A DNA stretch of 47,412 nucleotides from positions 1 to 47,412 of the forward strand of contig MU266548.1 of assembly GCA_021014945.1 (NCBI GenBank). The letters are read 5' to 3'. Of this stretch, positions 35,763-44,727 are shown piece by piece. The position numbers and the translations under genes were made by a program. The number at the start of each line of letters is the position of its first letter. The first letter of the stretch is position 1. The stretch is from Leucogyrophana mollusca. Its lineage: Eukaryota; Basidiomycota; Agaricomycetes; Boletales. Below the pieces are notes generated by a model, which searched no databases, was not told the DNA's origin, and worked only from the letters and a program-made list of their open reading frames with translations.

Positions 35763-36700
35763 TTGCTGGCGGAATGAACTGGGTTCGAATTCAGTTCACG
35801 CTCACACGCGAAGCGCGTCAATTGGCGGTTGGTCTATGGGTGTAGTGCCAATAGGACCTATCTGAGTTTGAATTGACCTAACTATGCACAAACAAGACCT
35901 AAGTCACATGACTACCTCCTCTTGCCTTTCATTGCAGGTTCTTGGGTGCTGCACCTAGTCTTTTGGTCTGGATGATATGCAGGTATCTCTTCTTCTGATA
36001 ACTGGATCACAGAATGCGCAATTTATATTTTTGGGCTGCATTTTTGACTCAAAAATGAATTGTCTAAGGGCAACTATTGTGGTTGCCGAAAAATCATGAT
36101 TTTGGTGCTTGTTCTTCTGGTATGCCTGGGCGGCTTTCGGGGTATTAATAATTTTCTGATCATCAGACACTTTGGGTGCGCCGCAGGCACGAAAAAATCG
36201 AGTTTGCACTGTCCATTGTGTGCTAAACATGAATTGAGATAATTGCTTAATTAGCAGGGTGTTCTCCCAAGCAATCTACCATGTTTGTAGCCCATTCAGG
36301 AGCTCCCGGATTACTGTACCCTAAATGCGCCGCAGGCGCGAAAAAAAAGTACAGCCTGCACCCCATTGGAGCCAAACTCAGGTTGAGACGATTGAGAAAT
36401 TAATCAATATTTCAACCTATTATATCCCTCGAGCTACTCATTTTAGGTATCACAAGGGGTATAGGTTGTATCCTACTGGAAAGGGTCTATGGTTTGTTGC
36501 AAGGATGTGCGACAATCCCCCAACGATTGGGTTCCTTCCCTCTTGAATTAATTTAATTAATTTATAATTAATTATTAGTTATCCACTACAGCTATAGCTC
36601 AGGTGCCTCAATTCGGCCCACTTCGCATTTGCGAATTGGGACGAATTACACTTCGCTTACTTCGGGGAAGTATGTGAACTGCCCAATGATGTGCCCCCTC
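35763..36700. other. AT-rich island with small GC hairpins
   Basis: Base composition differs sharply from neighbours; for example 36544-36585 is almost pure AATTAATT-type sequence. Short palindromes are scattered through it: TGAACT...AGTTCA (35775-35798), ACGCGAAGCGCGT (35806-35818), GTGCGCCGCAGGCACGAAAAAA (36177) and TGCGCCGCAGGCGCGAAAAAA (36326). Also TTCGCAtTTGCGAA (36622) and CTTCGGGGAAG (36660). No frame over 92 codons. Origin unknown; it could be a decayed mobile element or inserted foreign or organelle-like DNA. Confidence 0.5.
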
Positions 36701-37129
36701 TCCCAACTCTCCCGCTAATCTTCCGCCTCCGCCTATCCCCTGTTTCTACTGCCTCTAGTAGCATTAAGTTCCAGCTGCTATGCATGTTCAAACCACTTTG
36801 TAATTTAATCTTTGCTCGCAAATGATCGCAAGGACGCCGAGTGCGAATTACAGCGCTACGAAGAGGAAGGTGTCCACGATGAGGACCCAGTTCACGCCTG
36901 ACGAACTACTACGAACCGCCCTCATATTTTCAATTCAACACTACTCTCCCCTGAGCGGCAGTGAGGACATAAGTACCGCCTTCCTTCCAAGTTCTTATCA
37001 ACCCGCGAGTGCACAATAAAATAGCATTCCTACATTATGTACGCGCACCAGTCTTAACTTATGCTATATACAATCGCCCAGGCGAGGCCCGGGACATGCC
37101 AGTTGAGTGAGAGCGAGTAAGAGCAGTGG

Positions 37130-37260
37130 AAGAGAAAGGTAGGAAATAGAGGTAGGGAAAGGTAGAGATAGAGATAGAGAAAACGGTAGGAATAGAGATA
37201 GAGAGATAGAGAAGGAGAGGGAGATGAAGAGAGAGAGAAGGAGAGAGAGATGTGATGCAT
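37130..37260. repeat. GA/GATA-rich simple repeat
   Basis: Runs of agatagag and gagagaga over about 130 bases on the plus strand, in the presumed Mps1 3' flank. Confidence 0.8.
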
Positions 37261-37741
37261 GGATGCAGTGTCATAGCAAATGATAGCGAAAGAGCAACAC
37301 GAGTGTCTGGGGCCGCGGGACCAGATTCCAGGTTCGACACGGCAGCTAGTGCCGACGCAAGGAATGGGTAGATCAGAGGAAGGGGAAGAACGGAACGAAT
37401 GCGAAGAAAAGCGACAAGAGGGCGAGAGGAAAAAGTCTAATGAATGAATGAACGAGGGGTACATGCGTGATGGAGAAGGACGGATGCATAGGGCGGGCTG
37501 GATAACAGTTTCAGAGGGTAGAGGTACATACACGGCCGATCGGGCCCCGTGCATACAATGGAAAGTTGGCGTGTGCGACAGTGGAAAGTCGTGTGGTGTT
37601 GTGTGGAGGCGCGGGTAGGAATACAGTCTTGGCAGCGAGCAGCAGCGGGACGAATAGTATGTCGAGGTGTCTGGCGAGGGACCATATCACGGGCGGCAGG
37701 GCGAGGGCGTATCACGTTCAGGGGGCGCATCGCAATCACAA

Positions 37742-40700
37742 TCACGACTCGAGCGCCTTCAGCTCCGCAACCAAACGCTGCACCAATCCGTCAGCGTCCA
37801 ATTTCAACCAAAAAACCCCCAAAAAACCCCTTCAAAAAAAAACACGAAAAAACCCACCTCAGCCTCCCTCTCCAAATGCCCCACCTCAATCTCCCCGCCC
37901 TGCGCCGCCGCCTGCTGCCCGAGCTTGATCCCGTACTCGAGCAGCTGCTTCATGTAGTACGGGTTGATGATCGTCTCTTCCGGCCCGAGGAGCTCGCGCG
38001 CGGTTTTGGGCGCGGGGTGCGGTGCGGGTGGGGGTGCGGGCGTGGGGGGTTCTGTGGAGGGGGTGTCAGCGGGGTGTGTGTATGGAGTGTATGGAGGGTG
38101 ACGCGATCGACGCGAAAGAGTAAACGCAAAAGAGGGAACACCACTCACCCTCCACACCCCCCGCCAACCACGCCTGCTCCAACAGCTCCGGAATGACAGC
38201 CCGCTCCTTCGGGTTCCGCTCCAAACACATCCTCATCGTCCGAATCACATCTTCCCTTACCCTCACGCGCGTTCCCCCCTTTGCCCCCTCTCCCCTCCCT
38301 TCCCTCCCTTCTCCCATCCTCCCACCCTCTCCCCTCCCATCTCCTCCCCTCCCATCACCGCCACCCCCTTCCCCCCCTTTCATCACGTCCCCCGCCCCGC
38401 CCGCCCCCCTTTCACTCCACCCCGGAAACGCAATCTCATGCCCCACATCCGGAATCGCCTTCATCTTCTGATACACCGACAAATGCTGGAACGGCGGGTG
38501 CCCGTACACCATCTGGTACAATATACACCCCAGCGACCACACGTCCGACGGGCGCCCGACTTTCAGGCGGCGCATCCCGTCCGGGAGCTCGATCGCCTCG
38601 GGGGACATGTAGTTCACTGTGCCGATCTGGGGGAGGGGGGTTAGCTTGGTTCGTTTTTTTGGGGGAGGGGAGGGGGGTTATAGATATAGAAGAGGGGGAG
38701 CACCACCCACCTGATGATCCCGCTGAATATTAGTCGTATCATTCGCAATCGCATTCGCGATCCCAAAGTCGATCAGCTTGAGCTGCCCGCGCACGAGGAC
38801 AAAGTTCGCGGGCTTGAGGTCGGAGTGGACGATCTTTTCTTCGTGGATGACGTGCACGGCTTGGAGCATCTGTGTGCGCGCCGAGGTTGCGAGGTGCGCG
38901 TCGGGGTGCGGGGCGAGGTGTGCGTGGGGGTACGGGAGTTGGGAGGTGCGCGTGGGTGGGGGCGAGGGAAGTGCGAGGTGGGGGGAGGCCAGGCGCAGCG
39001 CAGAAAAAAACAATCAAAAAATCAACACCACCCCAACACCCCAAAAAACCAAAAAACCCACCTGCTGCCAATAATACCCAACCCACACCATATCCAACGG
39101 CTCCTTCTGCTGTTCCCCCAACAACTTCGCAAGATCCACCTCCCCACACTCCATCACCAGCATCAAGTACCCTTTGCTCCCTCCCCCTCCCCCTCCTCCA
39201 CCTATTCCCGCGCCACCACCCGGTCGTACCTCGCTATCAAACAGCTGAATAATCCTCTTATTCCCCGCGAGGCGCTTGAGGAGCCCAATCTCATTCATAT
39301 ACCCCTTCATCGTCTCCGCGTCCGTCTTGTCGAGCGAGACGCGCTTGATGGCGTAGATCGCGTTCTGGGCGTTCATGACGCGGTAGACGCGCGAGGAGCC
39401 GCCTTTGCCGATTAGGTCGAGGCGGGCGTAGACTTTTTTGTTTACCTGAGGGGGGGTGAGTGAGGGGTAAAGCGGGGGGGAGTAAAACGGGGGAAGGGGT
39501 GGGTGAGCGGGGAACAAAGCAGGGGGCGAGCAAGGAACAAAACAAAGCGGGGGAAGAGTAGCGGCCAAACAAACGACCCCCAGCGAAAAAAAGAGAAACA
39601 CTCACGCATATATTATGATTCCGCACCGGCACAGGCGCAGGCGGCGGGGGCGCCGCCCTCTCCCTCTCCCTCTCCCGCTCCACAGAACCTCTCTCCTTCC
39701 TCACCTCGAGGTCTCCAGAGCCCCTCTTCTCATGCTCCCCCGAGCCCCGTTTCGACTCGAGCTCCCCAGAAGATCTCGCCCCAGACCCCCTCTCCTTCCT
39801 CAGCTCAAGTTCTCCAGAACCCCTCCCCCCATGCTTCTCATCCCCCGAACTCCTTTTCTCATCGCCCGACATGCGCACCTCGAACTCAGCCGAGGTGACC
39901 GCAAGCGTCGTGCCCGTCATCCCGCTCCCGCTCGTAGCCTCGGGCGCAGTCGGGCTCCGCCGGTGATACCCCAGTGCCCGACTCGAGGGGGACAACCTCG
40001 AGGGGGCGTGGTCTACCGGCGTCGGCAGCCTCGATTCCACTCTATCTCTCGATTCCATTCTATCTCTCAAATCACGATCGCGGTCAACACCCACACCCCC
40101 ACCCAATCGCGACTCGACAGCAGTCGGCGACGCGCTCCCCGCCCCGCGCACCGTGTCCGAGTCGCGCCTCTGGTGCGCAGGCATGGACGGGCGGAGGTGC
40201 GCGTGCGGCATGTGGGTGTGGGTGGGGGAGGGGGACTGGCGGGGGTACGTTTCTTTTTCTTTTTCGTGGGTGTCTTGGGATGAGTAGGGACGGGGGGCGT
40301 CTTGTGCATAGGGTCGAGGGGCGTCTTGTGAATACGTTCGAGGAGCGTCTTGTGAATACGGTCGAGGGGCGTCTTGCGCATAGGGTCGAGGGGCATCCTG
40401 TGAATAGCCCACATACGGGCGCGGGGCCTCGCAGATGAGGCAGCAATCCTTTGCCTCGTCCGAGTTTGTGAGCATGCACGAAGGGCACGTCCACGACGAC
40501 GTCGGTGTGCGGGCTGCCGACTCATGAAGCACTCTCAACACAAAGAAACAAGAAAGACGAACCTTGCTGCCTCGCACGCGCCGAGTTCAATCCTAAGCTC
40601 GAGCCGGGCCTCGACGCATAGGCGTGGGCGGGCTGAATGCGCGGAGACGCCTCGCCTAATGAACATTGGGTGAGCACAGCCTCGCAGGGACAGAGAGAGA

Positions 40701-41484
40701 GCCACTCACCGCCTGACTCGCTCATACTCCCGGCTGCGGCGTCGCTGAGGCTGGCGGACCTCCTAGGACGGGTGGCAGGCTGTACAACTGCGCCATAGCT
40801 CCTGTGGCGGGCGACGGTGGAGCGGGCGCTGAGGGGCTCGTCGGGGCTGGTGTCGGTATCGTCGCCGGGATCGGGATCGTGCTCGTTTATCCTGTCAAAG
40901 CCTGGCGCGGCGTACTTGACGCCCATGAGGATACGCCCTGCGCGGTTTGGGCCAGGGAGGATCTGGCGGCCGGGCTGGAGGGGCGCACGCGGGGCGGAGG
41001 CGGATGCATAAGCGCGTGTGGGGAGCGCCGAGATAGGGCGGGCATCGGGCTGGCCGAGGGAGGCGGAACGGGCTGCGAGGCGCGGGGACGTGCGTTTTGG
41101 CGGGTTGTCCGAGTCTGATGCGAGGATGTTCTCCTTTTCGTCCTGCACGCGGAGCTCCCAGTCGTCGTGGGGCTGCTCGTCGAGGGGGACTCGCTGCGGG
41201 CGCGAGAGCTTGCGTGCGGAGGCGGCAGACGCGGGTGCGGATGCGACGCGGTGGAAGGAGCGTGCGGCGGTGCTCGGCTCGGCGGTGACGCTGCGGGACA
41301 GCGAGGTCGGTGCGAGGTCGACGGGCGTGGGGGGCGACGAGGAGCCGCCCTTTGAGACCCGGACGTAGTTACCGGCGGAGTCGAATTCGTAGTCGAAGGA
41401 GAGCTCGATGATGGAGGAGTCGTCGGAGGGCGAGGTGGATGCGTGGCGTGGGGCGATGGGGGGCGTGCGTGGCGGGGAGGTCAT
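37742..41484 (-). CDS. MPS1: Mps1/TTK-type spindle-checkpoint kinase with RanBP2-type zinc finger
   Basis: Dual-specificity kinase of the kinetochore and spindle-pole body. Start ATG 41484 ([14 protein letters not shown]). The disordered N-terminus contains a RanBP2-like finger ([21 protein letters not shown]), five QDAPRPY heptads and charged RKERGSG-type repeats. The kinase domain matches [33 protein letters not shown] (Lys), [13 protein letters not shown] (hinge), then [63 protein letters not shown] and [18 protein letters not shown]. Two low-complexity inserts lie inside the core: a Gly run after SEVRPGG, and a ~48-residue Gly/Glu/Arg/Asp stretch after IAFPGW. The C-terminus [17 protein letters not shown] is followed by an intron and [11 protein letters not shown], stop 37742. 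All catalytic residues are intact. Confidence 0.92.
38270..38410. repeat. Long polypyrimidine/polypurine tract inside the MPS1 coding region
   Basis: About 140 bases of the plus strand are almost all C and T (cccctcccttccctccc...). They encode, on the minus strand, the Gly/Glu/Arg/Asp insert of the Mps1 kinase domain. Near mirror symmetry in places. Confidence 0.8.
40284..40410 (-). repeat. Tandem 21-bp repeats encoding QDAPRPY heptads in MPS1
   Basis: Five to six consecutive 21-base units, each encoding [S/A]QDAPRPY with one T and one S variant. They lie directly after the RanBP2-like zinc finger. Confidence 0.85.
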
Positions 41485-42244
41485 CGTCGTCGTCGTTCAA
41501 GTCAAAAACAAACCACACACACGAGGCAATCACATCGCGGTCACGTGCTATGTTTACTTTGCAGATCAGATTATCTAATACACACCCCCATTTGATCTAT
41601 TCCCACGGATATTTGCGGTTACTCAAATCTCCGCGTTTCTGGTGAAGAACACCTGCAGTCACTCCGTCCCAACACCCCAGGTACCCAGCTCGACGCGCCC
41701 AGATTCACCAGCGACGCACCCCAAAGGCCTTGGCTGCAACCGCAGCGAGTCCAGACACCCCAAGGCAGAACTGTGATCAAGAACACCCTCGGCAACGCGA
41801 CGCGTAGTCAACACGACACCCACTCTCGCAGTTCCAGGACTGTATACATAAATACCAGCGGGGCCCCACACCGCAGGGCACACTCCTTGTCAGCTGCTTT
41901 CTCTACTCGCCGTCGGCTGCTTTTCACACCCGCCGCCGCTGCTACCACTACCAGCATTTGGGCCAACCCCAAGGCCTCCGAGTCGATGAATGAACCTATC
42001 CCCATGGTCCCCCCCATGCATCCAACACACCGGCCTCTGGCAAAAACAGAGCCCTACCTCGACCTGACGCCGTGGTACGCGGACTCTGAGACCTAACTTG
42101 TATGTCAGCGGGAGAGCGCCCTCGGCTCGATGTGGTGGCGATGTGCTCAGTCAGGCGGCGACGTGCTCAGTTACGCGGGTAAAGTCCAACAAGGCATACC
42201 CGAACGCGAGTTATCCGAGGGACTACCTACTCCCGCATCGACCA
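41485..42244. other. C-rich non-coding DNA upstream of MPS1
   Basis: The first ~150 bases should contain the MPS1 promoter. The rest is C-rich on the plus strand, holds one copy of a dispersed repeat (41680-41965), and contains a short internal echo (gatgtgctcagt / gacgtgctcagt, 42140-42175). No supported gene. Confidence 0.5.
41680..41965. repeat. Dispersed direct repeat in decayed region, copy a
   Basis: Aligns in the same orientation with 43685-43915: GACACGCCCAGAT-like start, CCAGACACCC.AAGGCA, GATCAAG.ACACC, GACGCGTAGTCA.CACG and GACTG..TACATAAA, then GCGGGGCC.CACACCG. Copy b is the more GC-rich. Frames are not conserved. Confidence 0.65.
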
Positions 42245-42765
42245 CTCACCATCATCCCGACCCAACCAACGCGGTAAGCCCGGGTCTACACTCAATTCGA
42301 CTGTATGTACGAAAGGCGCTCAACAATCAACACCAGTACGATCTACACAGTACACTCCATCCCCCCCGTGCACAGGGACTACCTGATAGCAGACCCGCGC
42401 GTTGCGGTTATACCCGCGTACATCCCAAGCCTTCCCTGCCCACGAATCTGGAAGTATTCATCATGATCAGCGCCCTCGCTCTTTAATTTCTCGTCGGGGT
42501 ATGTATGTCCATACACGCGACTTCCCCGTCGCGAGGTGGAGTTCTCGTCCATAGCTTCCTCATCTCTCGACCCCGCACGACCTCACCTCAAGACCCCCGC
42601 CCCCCGCGTCTCGCCGGCACCCGGGATCACCCCACAAGATCCAGCACCGACATCACACATCACATCACATTAAATACCCCAATCAACCCCAACACACACC
42701 CGGAGCGTCACAGCACCCCCGACCACCGCCGTACCCTGCGACACGACGACCGACGCCCGACGATC
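42245..42765 (+). pseudogene. Decayed fragment of a DUF6534 gene
   Basis: Aligns by eye with the sense strand of DUF6534 gene 2 (27766-28841). Shared anchors: GTCTACACT at 42282, GTGCTCAACA-like at 42317, TTGCGGTTATA.CCGCGTACA at 42402, and AATCTGGAAGTA..CATC (residues NLEV) followed by ISAL at 42445-42475. Then GCGAGGTG (42531), CTTCTTCATCTCTCGACTC-like (42557), CAAGATCCAGCA.CGA (42638) and GCGTCACAGCA.CCC (42706-42720). Stops and indels break every frame. It runs directly into the FunK1 fragment that follows. Confidence 0.75.
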
Positions 42766-43335
42766 CCTCCCCCTCCCCCGGGCCGCGTGCTAAGCCCGTG
42801 TCCTTTGCAGCGCAAACACCCCGCGACCTGTGATCGCACCCCACCACACGCAGCGCACCGCTCACCCCGGGACGAGGCATAGCACTCACCACCTTCTTGA
42901 ATACCACACCATACCAGCGCCGGCACCCGGTATACGTATACTATAATAGGCACGAATCGGGCGAACGGCGGCGTTCTGAATCTGTCGTCTGTCGTGCAGG
43001 GGGAAACGAAGGCCTGGGAAGACCAGCGCACGCGCACGGTCCCGTCGTGGCCTCACGCACGCCCATCGCCATCGACACTCAGACGAACTCGAACTAAAAT
43101 CTTCCTTTCTTTCTGTCTTTTGTCCGCCCCGGCCATGGTGCGCCCCCGAGACGGTCAAGAGCGGAGGACGCCGCGATCTCGATGTCGACGCGTGGATGGG
43201 GGGCAACGCGAGGACGAGAGGGAGGTGGACTTTCGTTCGTTGGTCGGGTCGCAACATTAACGGGCCCCGTCACCTTCGCACGAGCGGAACTGGCGTCTGG
43301 CAACGGGGCTGATGATTGTGTTATACAAAACGGGC
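42766..43335 (+). pseudogene. Decayed fragment of a FunK1 kinase (C-lobe)
   Basis: Aligns by eye with FunK1 copy 2 from the WWDCV exon through the intron, catalytic loop, DFD and most of the C-lobe. Anchors: CGTGTCCTTTG then GCGCAAACA near 42798-42820, AATCGGGC near 42956, and AACGAAGGCCT..G at 43007. Also ACCAGCGCACG.GCACGGTCCCGT at 43022, ATCGACAC at 43072, CGAGA.GGTCAAGAG at 43150, and a 39-base perfect match 43265-43303 to copy 1 at 20471-20509. Frames are broken. Orientation is opposite to copy 2. Confidence 0.8.
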
Positions 43336-43924
43336 GGCATGGGTGCAGCGGCGCGCCGCTCGGGCTCGCACCGCCTGCCCCTCCTACATCCTAGTTCCCT
43401 GCCGCCCGCAACCTCCATAGCGGACGGATAGCCCAGTCTTACGTGCGATACGGCCCCCGCGTACTAACACCACTGTGACCCTAAGTTCCTCCTCGAAGGC
43501 CGCTGGACTCGGCCGCGGCGTGCGCATGACCACAGGTGGCAACTCGATCGCGTGGTCTCCCTGCCTCGGCCACTTCTAATAAACCAGCTTCCAGAGAAGA
43601 CGTGCGCGTGTCTACCAAAGTTCAGCTGCGAGGGACGATTACAGCGTGCGCGCTAATCAGACCTGCGATTCGTCCGTCGCCCACGCCCAAGGCCACACCC
43701 TCATCCAGCCCGACACGCCCAGATCCCCTCCCCTCCACCCCCTAAAGGCCCCGACCGCGCCCGCGGCGAGCCCAGACACCCAAGGCATCACCACGATCAA
43801 GCACACCCACACCCAGCCGACCCGACGCGTAGTCACCACGGCACGCACTCGCAGCTCCCGGACTGCGTACATAAACCCAAACGCCGGCGGGGCCACACAC
43901 CGTTGTCACCCGCCGCCCACGCTC
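43336..43924. other. C-rich spacer between relics
   Basis: No gene. 43685-43915 is copy b of the dispersed repeat at 41680-41965. The rest shows no match I could see. Confidence 0.45.
43685..43915. repeat. Dispersed direct repeat in decayed region, copy b
   Basis: Counterpart of 41680-41965; ends just where similarity to the nitronate monooxygenase gene begins. Confidence 0.65.
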
Positions 43925-44727
43925 GCTGCCTCACTGAACACCAGCGTTACTATTACTTCCGCAGCACGAAGCCCACGCCGAGTCCTGGGTCGGCACACCC
44001 CCACCCCCACTCGTACTCGTATTAGCAGTGCCCAAGGTGCGAATGCTCACAAACCCAGCTACCAACTATCACCCGGCTCGTTTAGATAAGCTTCGTACCA
44101 CAGGAGTCATCACAGTATTACCCCAGCCCAGCCCAGCCCCGAAGCCCCCCGCGAAACGCGCAAGCGACAGATAACCCCCCTGGCGCGAACACCCCCCTCC
44201 CCCCCACAAACTAAACTTACCAGACTACCAGACCCCCGAAACCGTGCGCGACGGCCGTGAGTACTAGTGGCCTCGTCACACACCCCATCCAAGCCCAAAA
44301 CGAACTAATCCAACAGCCACAAAGCTCATCAAAAACCCCAAGCCGCAGGGCGCATCCGCATCGCCACACAAACACACAACGATCACGCACGCGAAGGTCT
44401 GTACGTCCAACCCTTACGGTCACACGGTCCTCCAATCAGCAGAGCACTTCGGCGTGGATATGATATTCCCAGCACCGACGGCTTCGGATGCAAGTCCACG
44501 CTCTCTCCGTGTCCAGGGCGTCGTGTTCACACTTGGCCCCTTTACCACACTTAGTCTCCTTACCACGCAAAGGCCCTGGGCACCCTGGGCACCCTGGGCA
44601 ACCCGCAAGCCACCCCGCGTGGCGTTCACAATCACACATCCCATCCCACTCCCTACTCCCTATGTTGCGCGACCGAGCCGGCCCGGCAACGAAGGAGCTC
44701 AAGGTGCGTATATCGCGTCTGGGGCTG
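43925..44727 (+). pseudogene. Decayed 5' half of a nitronate monooxygenase gene
   Basis: Aligns with the sense strand of the intact gene at 29407-30965, introns included, from its second intron to the exon encoding [10 protein letters not shown]. Anchors: CGCCGAGTCCT.GG near 43976, GGTGCGAATG then CAAACCCA.CTACCA near 44036-44065, and ACCACAGGA.TCATCACAG near 44096. Also CCGCGAAACGCGCAA.GCGACAGA near 44148, GAAACCG.G then CGTGAGT near 44235-44262, and GCGAAGGTCTGTACGTC near 44390. Then GCGTGGATAT, CGACGGCTTCG, CCGTGTCCAGGG, CCACGCAAAGG and AAGAGCTCAAGGTG-like near 44692-44706. A CACCCTGGG unit is triplicated near 44580. All frames are broken. Confidence 0.85.

Larger units (their letters stand above)
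35524..37741. other. 2.2-kb gene-free region with AT-rich island
   Basis: 35524-35760 is probably F-box promoter. 35763-36700 is an AT-rich, palindrome-bearing island (separate entry). 36700-37741 includes GA-rich simple repeats and probably the 3' UTR of Mps1. No tRNA or protein gene was found. Confidence 0.5.

Noticed and set aside
35770..35800. GGTTCGAAT stretch resembling a tRNA T-loop
   Set aside because: It is the centre of a TGAACT/AGTTCA palindrome and no acceptor, D or anticodon arms can be folded upstream.
39291..40577. Continuation of the MPS1 upstream exon frame past ~39606
   Set aside because: The frame passes through an evident C/T-rich intron (GTGAGT..CCTCAG); splicing there restores the TTK-like [13 protein letters not shown] start of the kinase domain.
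42505..42882. 125-codon plus-strand frame
   Set aside because: It runs through the DUF6534/FunK1 relic junction; the frame is an accident of stop-poor, C-rich DNA.
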